A stretch of 64,000 nucleotides of DNA from Siphonodentalium dalli (lineage: Eukaryota; Mollusca; Scaphopoda; Gadilida; Siphonodentaliidae), in contig CP136063.1 in assembly GCA_032622095.1 (NCBI GenBank), positions 147,865,379 to 147,929,378 of the forward strand. Direction: 5' to 3'. The translations under genes and the position numbers were made by a program. Positions 36,601-48,600 of the stretch are shown here, one piece after another. The notes under the pieces were generated by a model that had not been told where the DNA came from, did no database searches, and worked only from the letters and a program-made list of their open reading frames with translations. Position 1 is the stretch's first letter. Each line of letters starts with the position of its first letter.

Positions 36601-39600
36601 ATTTTTCTGTTCATAGTCTGTCTCAATTACATATTAAAGTTATACATAATCAATATACATTAAAAATGAAAAAATAAATTCTTATAACAATATATCTATC
36701 TATCACATGCACATTTGAATAATCTCCGTTTTTGAAAATATAATATAATTTTTCTTGTTCTGTCTTATTAAATTATCTATAGCATTTATTCTTGTATAAT
36801 GTGTCATTTCGACAGTTATTCTTATTATAATTCAATTTTGTGATACTGCAGGGTCGGTCTAATAATAGAAAAATTAATTTGATTTTTTTTTTTTATCAAT
36901 TCAATTAAAGTTTTGACCACAATAATATCTGGTCAAGGGTCGTTAAATAAATTGAGGACACTGTTCCACTTATTATCAAAGGCTTTATTTGTTGAATCAG
37001 TCCATTTTACTGCCTGCTTTTCAAGATTGTATTCTTGTTTTACAAATTGTATTGCCCTTTTTTTACATAGATTTTTCTTATTGCACCTTGTCACATACAT
37101 ATATCGTTTTATTAATAGTAGTATATTATTAATTGCTAGTGTGCTCATGACAAAGTCTGAGTCAATTCCGAAAAGTAATTCTTCAATCTTTGTTGGAATT
37201 TTCATGTTACATTTGGTATACATTGTTTTTGAAATTTCTTCCCAAAGAATTTTGGTCTGATGACAGGTAACCAACAAATGTTCTATAGTTTCATTTTCCT
37301 TTTCACAGAATGTGCACAATTTTGATGTTATAATCTTACATTTTTCAAGGAAGACATTTGTGACTAAAGTGTTATGATTTATTTGGAATTGAAAGGCTTG
37401 CAGTTTCGTGTTTTTCGTTGTTTTAAATGTTTGCTTATATATTGAATCCCAACGAATTTCGTTTGTTTCTAGTTTTAGTTTATGCTCCCATCCTATCTGA
37501 GCGCATGGCTTATTTGGAATGACAAGAGTTACAATTTTCCAGTACAGATGGTTGTTCAAATTCTTTTCATGAATTATATTTTCTACTAAATCAGTTCTTG
37601 AGCTTTTATTCAATTTGTTTTGTGAAACCTTTATTTCTTTTTTCCAATTTAAAGGAATAGAGGCTATTACTCCTTGTAAAGTTAAGTAGTTAACTTTAAG
37701 GTAATATTTTGAGAGAATTTCTCCAGTGTCCATAAAAGAACCATCTTCCCATAAAATATCATTAATATATAGTATTTGTTTTTCTAACCAGCTTTTAAAA
37801 ATTAAAGGTTTTTTCTCTCTCTGAATGTGTAAATTATGGAAGAGTGGCTGTTTTTTATATTCTGCATCTGTATTGGGGTCTGTGGATAATGTAGCATAAG
37901 CTATTATGACATCTCTCCATAATGGATTGAATCGCTTAGCAATTCTCATCAGGCTGGCTTTATTTAAATTTAGAAGGGCTGAGCCTCCATATATGTGCAT
38001 TTTATCTATTAAAATGATTTTACAATCTGAATAGTTAAAGGGATCTATGAGTTTTCTAAGCCATGTTATTTTTAAAGATTTTGAAAAGGTTTTAATATCT
38101 GGAATTTTTAGTCCACCATTTTCAATATTTTGGATTAGTGTGGCTCTCTTAATTTTATCTCTTTTTCCATTTAAAAAAAAATGAAACAGCAAGCCTTGCA
38201 TTTCCTTCAATATGTGTACAGGAGGTTCTGGTAAAACGGTCAAGATTTGTATAATAATTGGTAAAATTAGCATTTTTATCACAGTAGTTTTTTCAATGTG
38301 AGACAGTGTCCTCAATTCCCAATGCTTTAAAATGTTTTCCATTTTATTTTTATTTTCTTTCCAATTTTCAGACACAAGAAGAGGATCTTCTAAGTCGAAC
38401 AAACTCCCCAGTGTTTTAAACTTTCCCTGGTAGTTCCACTTTATTTTACTGTTATTATTTAGGGGTTGTGTGCATCCTCTTTTGGATCCAAACCATATAG
38501 CTTCAGTTTTTTCAAAGTTTGCCTTCAAGCCTGATAATTTTTCAAAAGCGTTAATGAGATCAATAGGTCCTTTGAGTGATGATTCACTACCATCTAGCCA
38601 TATTACTGAATCGTCAGCATACTGACTTATTGTAACTTCTTTATCGTTTATTATTATCCCTTTTATATTATTATCATATTTTAAAGCTGCCGAAAATAAT
38701 TCAATACAAAGAATGAATAGATAGGGAGACAAAAGGCCTCCCTGTCTAACTCCCTTTTGGAGATTGAATTGCTGTGACAAATGTCCGTTATTGATAACAA
38801 GACTGTTCGTTTTGTTGTATAATGTTGTCACCCATTTACATATGCTTTTCCCAAAACCAAAAAAATCCAAAGTTTTCTGAATGAATTTCCATTTTATTGA
38901 ATCAAAAGCTTTTTCATAATCTAATAGTAGAATTAAACCAGGGATATTTTGTTCTTGGCAGTCTATTATCAAGTCATAGGTTAAGCGTGTACATTCCCCT
39001 ATATATCTGCCTTTCGGGAACCCTTTTTGTTTATCACTTATCATTGTTTTAATTTGTGTTTTTATTCTATTAGCTATTACTGCTGAAGCCAGTTTATAGT
39101 CTACATTCAAAAGAGTGATAGGCCTAAGATTTTTAATGTATGATTTGTCTTTTCCTGGCTTAGGTAAACAGGTTATCAATCCTTGGCATTGCGATATTGA
39201 TATGTCCTTTTTTAAATGCATCATTTATAGAATTCAACAAATAACTTGAGATATCGTTCCAAAAAAATCTATATAACTCGGCTGTAAAACCATCTATCCC
39301 AGGTGATTTATTATTTTTGACATTTTCAAGGCGTTTACTAATTCCATGTTTGTTATAAGTCCTTCACATGATTTTGTCTCATCACACGATTTGTTACCCA
39401 GAAAAGGGTTGTTAGAATCCATAAACTGGTTATAGCTTGTTTCGTTACATTTTATATCTTTTTCTTCATTTTCACTGTATAAAGCACTATAACAAAATTT
39501 CGTTGTGCTTCCAAAATTTCTTCTATGTCGGATGTAGAAGTACCATCTCCACGTATTATTTTTGGGATAAGTTTTTCCGTATAGTTTCTTTTTTCTAAAT

Positions 39601-42600
39601 ATGCAAAGTATTTTGTATTCTTTTCCCCTTCAGCATACCACTGTGCTTTAGCCCTAGTCATCAGTCCCTTTACATGTGTTTGTCTTAAGGTATATAACTC
39701 ATTCTCTAACACTTCTCCCTCTTTTTGGTAATTTTCCATTTTTGTTTCATCAAATAGTTTTTGATTATGTTCTATCTTTTGTTCTAGTTCTCTTTGCTTT
39801 TGGATAATATTTTTCTTTCTATATGAACTATATGCTATTGTTTTCCCTCTTATGTTTAACTTGATCATTTCCCACAGCATTTGATCATCTATGTTGTAAT
39901 TTGATTCATTTATTTTGTATCCTGTTACTGTGTATTGACCTACTGTCTTTATTATTATTTCTTTTACCTGTTCCACATAATGTGCCTCACTTAGAAGAGA
40001 ATTGTTAAATTTCCACGTTCCATTTCCTCTCTTTTGTTTTTCAAATGTGAGTTCAATATTTATAGATGTGTGATCAGATCCATATTTTGTTTCAATATTG
40101 ACGGCCTCTCAATGCATCTTTATTACATTTTTGATCAGTCCGTATGCATAATGAGCCATATACATAATGAGCCCGTCTGCATCATCTCTATTCATATGCC
40201 ATTTACGGATGATAACTTTACTGAACTAAATGGAATGAAATATGCTATGTAGGTTCAATACCACAAAATACAGGTCAACTTCAATATTGGAAACCGGCTG
40301 TTCACTTTTAACAGAGTTGCGACACCTTTATCAGATTGGGCTGATTTTTCCTTTTATTTGTTTTTTCGGCTGATACCTTCTGGTTATGGAAGGTAACCTA
40401 CGTATTATAAGTGTCTAAGTATATGTAACATACGTATTATAAGTGTCTATGTATAAGTAACGGCCCTGCATGGTAGAGAGGAGTTGAGCTGTGTTACAGC
40501 GCGTTTACTCGTGAAATGCGACACATACTCACACATGCGTGGAACGGATCTACCCTCTCAGAACTGCATGCATGCGCACCAAGACTGTATATATGTTACA
40601 GTTAATACGTATTATCAGTTATTATGTATAATAACTGAAATTTTCAGTTATTATGTGTAATACCTGATTCACTCAGTTAATATATATAATACCTGAAATT
40701 TTCAGTTATTATACATAATAACTGAAATTAGTAGTGTTTCATTAGACATATTAAATGATTTTGATAATTCATTGTATAATTCATTGCAGACTAATAAAAC
40801 TTAGATGCTCTTGCTACTCTATTGCTTAATTGGCTGTGGCATGGCCATCACTTTGTTTTCACATTAGGAAATGGTTTCCCTAGCTCCACCGCAATGGGTT
40901 TGTGTTGACAACGAATAGTGGCAAAATCCTGCATGTGTAATTAGTATAGTGGCTTCAGTCATAATTCTGTTCTAGCATATAAACCAAACATGATGTAGGT
41001 CTGCTTCATATGTTTAGAATGGATGAACTAGCGATAACAAATAATTTAAACCAAAAGCTCTACGAGCTAGAGCTATTCTACCAACAAACGTGTGTTTATT
41101 CCCAAAGAGGATTATGAGCAGATAATTGGCGACCTGCTGGAAGTGAGTACTTCTTCCAAAAAGACTTCGCATCAGTATTATCTGTTAAAGAAGTATAAAC
41201 TGTTCATGTGTGGTGATGTACAAAAGCTGATTCGTCGACGGGAAGCCGATGAAGGCCCTCTGTACTTTGTTTCTATAGAGGACACATATGATGTTATAAA
41301 GCGTGCGCACATAGCAACTGGTCACGGCGGCAGAGATAAGATGATCAAATAACTCAGCAAGAAATACGTAACGACGAAAGGTGTTGTGGTGAAGCCCATT
41401 CTGTCAAAGGATTTTAGCTCTCGTGCACAAGTGGACAGTGACTTAGTCGACATGTAATCAATGTGCCAAGGACAGTTCAAATGGATACTGAACTATCAGG
41501 ATCATCTGACCAAAGTCTGTATTATTAAGCCTCGACAGAGGTCGCGGTGATCCTCGCATTGATGATGTTATTGTTGACAATAGAATTTCCCTAAGATCAG
41601 CCTTTCAAAAGGAATCTATTAGTGGTGGTCAAGATGATTAAGATGTATTATAACGCAATATTATTGTTTGTCAAATGTTATTGATGTAATTTGTGTGTGA
41701 TTTTAATGTTTCAAATAAATATCTTATGGTTAATAAATATGTTGATGAACTCACACGAGTTGTTATTGTCAATTATCAAAATCAGTTAATATGTCTAATG
41801 AAACACTCCTAATTTAAAGGGGTACTGTACACAGGGATAGACAATTTTTTTATTTACTTCCATTGAAATAACTTTCAAGTTAGATTGTGTTCGTGTTATA
41901 TGAGTTTCGTATAAACCTAATTTACCGAAGAAAATATTGATCTTGGAAACGAATAAATTACGATTTCAAAGTACGCGCCATGTTTTTGACCTTCACCGGA
42001 GAATACTCAGGTCGCAGGAAGAACCGGAAGTTCATTGTTCACAGCTTCATTTGATGTCTTCAATCTCTTCCATCGAACAATCTCACTCCCTATAAAAAAT
42101 ACTTGACGCTTTATGACTCTTGTTTCTTTCTCTTTTTTTTCCGAATCGGTTATAGCGGCCTTTCTTTTGCAGGTAACATGTTTGATGTTTTGTTTGCAAC
42201 TCAATAATGTTCGCGAACGGCCGTCGATAAAAGACACGCAACAGATACGATTTCAAGAACGGTAACTCGTACTGGCATAATACTCCATTTTATGACTCCA
42301 GCCATAAATTAATTTATATTAAATAATTCAATTTTACTTTTGTGATAGCCTGTTAACCGGAACGTTTTCAGTAGACATCGTCGACTCAAATTAGTTATTT
42401 TAAAATATACTATTGATATTAGATCGCTATTGTCACCGGGAATTTATTGAAATTGGGCTACAGTACCCCTTTAAGTTATTATGTATAATAACTGAAAATT
42501 TCAGGTATTATATATATTAACTGAGTGAATCAGGTATTATACATAATAACTGAAAATTTCAGTTATTATACATAATAACTGATAATACGTATTAACTGTA

Positions 42601-45600
42601 ACATATATACATGTAGTTAAATAATTTAATCACTGATATATATATATAGTGACATAATTTCCCTTCCAATGTCATTTTATTCGCTGCCTTGTGACTTATA
42701 TATCAGAATAGGTACCATGCTCTTTATAATTCGATCATTGTTTTCGAATTTGTAATTACGGAATGGCAGTGGGATGTCCATAGATTCAGGCCAACGGTAT
42801 ATATTTGTGGTTGGGATTTCCGTACCGACCCTGTATCAACCCCTTTATATAGGCATTCTGTAAGATTATTGTCAATGTCATATAGAATGGGTTCATTTCT
42901 CAGATATACGGTATTGTGTTTAATACAGCTTATACATAAATTTGCAAAAATTATTTGAATCTTACATATAGAATATAAGATCAAATAATACATATACGAA
43001 TTTGTTTCGAAATAATTAATTAATTTTTTTAAATCTTACCTATATATACTTTTTAATTGGAATTTATCATGTTGTGCATGCGTGGAGGGTGGGTTCTGGA
43101 CACATTATGGTGGCCTTATACACATATATATTATGCCATTAAACGTATGATCAAGAGCGTGCACGCATTGAACAAATGTAAATTGGACGGCGTGTTGTAT
43201 AATATGGCATGTCGTACTAGAGTGTATGCACCATGCACCAGCTTACCCGCCCGCATCCATCCACTGACATTTGAACTTTTGTTATTCTCCAGAATAGCTT
43301 TATCTGAGTTGAGAAGCATCTCAATATACCATTCCGATCGAAACATGAATGGCCATGAATGTCAATGATAAATAATATGTTCTGATATATTTATTATTAG
43401 AATCATAATATCAATATCTAAGATAATAACACTTAAACACTGGTACCCACCACAATTATACGTTATGGACACGGGGTTCGTGCATATATATACATATAAC
43501 TTCCATATATGTCGAGAAAAATAAAAGCGACCACACGATGCCTATGTCCGAAACAAAGACAATTTACGTACCTCACAGCATCACCACCCTCCCCAAATAA
43601 TAATGAATGAGAATATATTAAAAACCATTATACCGTAATTGGAAATCGCACATGTAGGTCAAATGGTCTGGAGGAACGCTAAATGTATAAGAAATTTCAT
43701 TTGGGGAACCACACTTCTTCAAAATTGACTGCAGTGACACAACGCGAAAGTGGTTAATATATGTACCGATATGCTGTTGTTGTAACTGGAGGTTTGGAAC
43801 CCTGAATTCATCTTTAACAAGTCTACAATAATACGTTCACTGCCATGTATATATACGGAACCACACGACGAACACAATATTTGAAATTGATAGATATCAC
43901 GACACAGTTGCCGACACAATTTTTCTTAAGCAGAGGTTATACAACCAGTTTCTAAAATATAAAACAAATCGTTACTGGGAATCCTATCGAAGCCAACGTA
44001 ACTTGGTCACAAAAATAAAGAAGAAATCTTTACAAAACTATTTTATAGAAAGGTGTGCTGGTGGTGCTAAGAGTTCTGATTTCTTGCCCACAATTAAACC
44101 ATTTCTGTCTAAAAAGACTAACAATTCGCAGGAAAGAATTATTTTAGATGATGGAAATCAGGTTTTATGTGAACCAACAAAGGTTTGCGAAAATTTTAAC
44201 TCCTTCTTTGTAAATGTGGCCAAGGACATTGGTAGAGATATGAACCCAGCTAACATGGATCATCCTAGTGTGAAAGCTATAATTCATAACATCGCCACTC
44301 AAAACATTACAGTGGAAACTATAAACGACTCAAAGTCAAATATCGGCGAAACTGATTTTAATCTCTCGCTAGTCTCTAGCTCAGATGTGATGAACATCAT
44401 TAGACAAATCGGCACAAATAAAGCCACTGGCTGTGACAATATCTCAGCAAAACTTTTGAAACTTGGAGCTCCTGTTCTCGCTCCCCAGCTAGCTAGTCTA
44501 ATAAATACCAGTTTTATTAGTGGGATATTCCCTGATAACATCAAAAGAGCCCAGGTTGTTCCTCTGTTCAAGAAAAATAGCACTCTTGATATAAAAAAAA
44601 CTATAGGCCAGTTAGTATATTACCTATGTTCTCGAAGATATATGAGAAAGCTATTCATTCTCAGCTATCTGGTTTCTTCGAGAACATATTTGATGATGCT
44701 TTGTGTGCTTTTCGTAAAGGCCATGGTTGTCAGACCACGTTGCTGAGACTAATTGAAGACTGGAAATCTGCACTTGATCAACACAAATATGTTGCAGATA
44801 TTCTCATGGACTTATCCAAAGCTTTTGACTGCCTACCCCATCAACTTCTTCTTACTAAATTATCAGCCTATGGAATTTCTGACAAAACGACCTCCCTCCT
44901 TCTCAGCTATTTAACAAATCGTAAACAACAGATTAAACTTCAAGGAGTCTTCAGCGACTGGTCAGACATAACGAAAGGAGTTCCCCAAGGATAATCATAG
45001 GACCGTTGTTATTCAATGTCTTTATCAACGATATTTTCTATTTCATACATAATAGTGACCTTTATAACTATGCGGATGATAATACCTTGTCATTTTCACA
45101 CCCAGATTTTAATGTGCTTTTGGACACTCTTCAAACAGAGTCGGATACTTGAGTGAAATGGTTTAAATCTAATGGTATGCAAGCAAACCCCGATAAATTC
45201 CAAGCTATTGCAATCGGTGCTGCATCATCCTCACTCAACCCGGTGTTCAAAATTTGTGATGCTGAAATTAAATGTGATGAAACAGTGAAATTGTTGGGTA
45301 TTGAATACACACTGTTAAGATCTCACCAAGACAATTATCATGGGAATAAGATGACTTTAATTGAACTCTGTAATGAACGTGATACCGAAATAAACTTGTT
45401 GGAATCTAACCGAAATAAACTTGTTAGAATCTCATCTAAATAATAGGTCGTTCATATCAGCGACCGATACAGAACGCTAGAACAATACATAATACATAGT
45501 AACACACACACACTAAAGTTTGACATTCATATTTCAAACATATGTCGCAAGGCATCACGTCAGATAAATGTTCTGAAACGTATAGGACACAACTTGAACC

Positions 45601-48600
45601 ATCTGTCCAAGATTACAATCTTCCATACATTTATTTTATCAAATTTTTATTTTTGTCCCTTAGCATGGCATTTTTGTAGCGAGGAAAGTAACAATAAACT
45701 AGAAAATATTCAATTTCGAGCACTACGCTTTATATATAATGACTACGTTTCATCCTATGAAGACCCACTCCTCAAAGCCAAAGTACCATCCCTCAAAGTA
45801 CGAAGACTAAGAACTATGGCTATTGAAACATTTAGAATCTTAAATAAGTTGTCACCTACTAGTATGTGCTTACAGGACTTAGTTCATTGGAAGAACACAA
45901 AGTATAGTTTTAGGTATCCAATTGCAGAGGTACCCAGATTCAATCTTGTGACATATGGTAAAAGGTCCTTTAAATATGCTGCCCCCACCCTCTGGAACGG
46001 CCTTCCGGAACATATCAGGACGCAATCAAATTTTAATCATTTTTAAATCCTTGGTTATGTCCAGGGATGGTCCGGAGTGCCGATGCAGTGCGTGTCGGTA
46101 GTAGCATATACATGTACATGTATTTAATATACTTCTGACATACAAATATACTATATGCTAGCAGGGGGTTTGGGGAGTCTCTGGACTACTGGATTGGAGT
46201 AGGTGGCAAATAAGCCAGCCTATTTTAACATTTTAACTTTTAACTATAAATGATGTTAATTACTGGAAGAGGCAAATTTAAATTATACATACTGATTTCT
46301 CTGGTGTTTTGTTGTTTTTCTGTTTTCTGTTTTTTTTAATAAATTAGAAATTTTAGTACTTGATAAATACAATTTTAGCTGTTGTCAGTTAGGTATTTTA
46401 ACTGTGATTAAACTTATTTTAAATTTGCATACAATTGATATTTTACCCTGTGCTATGTATGTGTTTATTTATATATGTATCTGTTATAGTCGGTCAAAAG
46501 CTCTTCAGAGCTTGTGTTTGTAATATGTTTATACCTCCGACTTTTAAATAAAATTTATCTTATCTATCTTATCTTATCTCGTGCACGGAAGAGACAAAAG
46601 TTAAGTGACAACTCTGGGCTTCCATACATGTAGTGATACGGGATTGACCTCTGTAACCGTGTGCAGGTGGCAAATAAATCGACATAATGGATTCCGAAAC
46701 CACGTGTTTAGTAGGCTTGGTAAATTCGTTTCTGTGGGTAGTCCATGTGGGAAACGTTAAATATTTTCAAATGGAATTGTAGTAGGGACACGTGGCCACA
46801 TGTCACAAAGTTATATTTTAGGGTAAAATTGGTTTTTGAGTTGTTTTCGTACGAATGCCAAAGGCTACTTTCGAAGACAAATTTCTGCCACTTAGCTTAC
46901 ATTTTCCCAGAAAATGCCACTGGTTTCTGATACTGCAAACCTATACCTACAATTTGACATATAACTTTAGTCAGAACTCGCAGTTTTCGTCGAGAACGAT
47001 CCTCCGGTCCTAACACAATCTCGTCGACAAGGTATACCCCTAACCCATACCGTTATCCCGCCTTAAGGAGGCTGACAAGCCCACAAAATTTGGTCAGGTT
47101 AGGCGACTCCCGGTAGTACGTAGGTATATATTTAGCCCTCAGAATTTGAAATTCTTTACAGATTCTCATTGTGAGGAGGCCTTGTCCTCACATGGTGGTA
47201 TTCATCCCCTAATCCTTACCTATACAGGCCCTGCGTATTCTTTTCTCTTTAACCTGGTAATGCCATCGTCATGACGCTGTGGTTATCGGTTCTAATCTTA
47301 ACACAATACTCCGATAATGTTCGCAGTAACTCGGTGAGGTATTTACTAAAATTCACTTTAAGTTTAAGTTGTCGATATAGTAAACCCCGAGATGAATCCA
47401 CAATTTCTATGCGCCAACTGTCTTCAAACTGTTCAATCAAAAACTGTTTTAACTTTCCTGATTGCTGATTTCGACAGGGGTGTTTGTGCGGTGAAGGTTT
47501 CATTCAACCACTTTCATTCATTATACATCTAATAATTCTATCCATCTTATTATTCCCGCGAAAGAATCTGTGTTACTGCATGCTGTCACTAGTGTATACT
47601 GTCTTTAGCTAGTATAGTCCCCTCTTGTGAAACTAACTTAGACCAATAAGAAATATTTCTTTATTTAATAGCAATAAGTCCCCCATAGCAGTTGAAGAAT
47701 AAGTAGAATGAGGTTCCAAGAGGGTGAATTTTGGTGATGCTAACTCGCCATGCGGGACATCGTCACTAAATTCACCCGCTGGGGACCCCATTCTGCAAAT
47801 GACAGACACACTATATGCAGGCTTGCGGCTGTCAATTCTGAAACTGGTCATCTCGGCGCCACCTGAATACACCATGGAGATATGCAATGGCAGCAATCAA
47901 GTGCACATGCAAATCAAATATCAATTGAAGTCCATCATCCTCATACAATTCTTTCTTGAGAAAAATCAGTAAAATACACTTACTTTCCACGTCATATGCA
48001 ATCGCATATACTTTTCCGTTATTGTCGAATGATTGTATGAACCTGCCAGTTGAGCTGGGGTCTTTTGTACCAGCATCGAAACACTGGATTCTGAGAAAAA
48101 GATCATATATATATATATATATATATACAACGACATGTAATTTACCGTATCGTCATGTGCTTTTTGATCATAGATAAAATATGTGTATATATGTACTGAT
48201 CTTTCGGGTTCGAAATAAGAATACATGCTTTAATATTGATGACTCTACATAGTTCGATTAAATCAATTCAATTTAAATTTATTTTGTCTTAACGTCATTA
48301 CAATTAACATACAAAGACAATATAACATACATACATAATTTTTTTAATACTTGTCACGTGTGAAAAAAGTATCTCTGGGATATATACATATTTGTTCATG
48401 TGGTATAACTAAACATATAATGCATATATACATGTAGTGCTATAGAGGTAAACTTATTTTAAGGTAAAAACAATAAGGTCGGTTCGTACATTATTCGTTG
48501 GACTTTGCCCTCATTCTCCTGCGGCGGATTTTATGGTTCTCCATTAATGTACATACCAATGCACTGCGTTTAGGTTAAAGATGATGTGATAATGTAGCTT

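Larger units (their letters stand above)
36585..40105 (-). mobile_element. 5'-truncated L1/Tx1-type LINE with target duplication and poly(A)
   Basis: A minus-strand non-LTR retrotransposon. It starts inside the endonuclease C-terminus (SDHTSINIEL near 40070) and runs through a coiled linker and the reverse transcriptase to a poly(A) tract at 36585-36593. Both sides carry the same 16-bp target duplication CTCTCAATGCATCTTT (36569-36584 and 40106-40121). It lies in the 13.4-kb PAL intron in the same orientation as PAL. Frameshifts mark it as dead. Confidence 0.93.
40588..42610. mobile_element. Nested palindromic element with internally repetitive inverted arms
   Basis: Arms at 40588-40733 and 42471-42610 are inverted copies (~140 bp). 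Each is built of AT-rich palindromes such as AGTTATTATGTATAATAACT. Between them lie an inner element with its own terminal inverted repeats (40733-41807) and a TTAA MITE (41818-42470). The outer arms start GTATATATGTTACAG and end with its reverse complement. The family is not recognised. It lies in the large PAL intron. Confidence 0.75.
43918..46579 (+). mobile_element. 5'-truncated CR1/Jockey-type LINE
   Basis: A plus-strand non-LTR element beginning abruptly inside ORF2 (LYNQFLKYKTNRYW, the linker before the RT). It ends in a TTATC-rich simple tail at 46554-46579, as CR1-like elements do. It lies in the large PAL intron, opposite to PAL. The RT is split over three frames with stops, and a ~193-bp insertion interrupts it at 45314. 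No target duplication was recognised. Confidence 0.88.

Noticed and set aside
47633-47896. Minus-strand frame with RMGSPAGEFSDDVPHGE as a PAL exon or gene
   Set aside because: It does not match any PAL segment and the exon phases are already satisfied without it. The opposite strand is equally open. No family was recognised.
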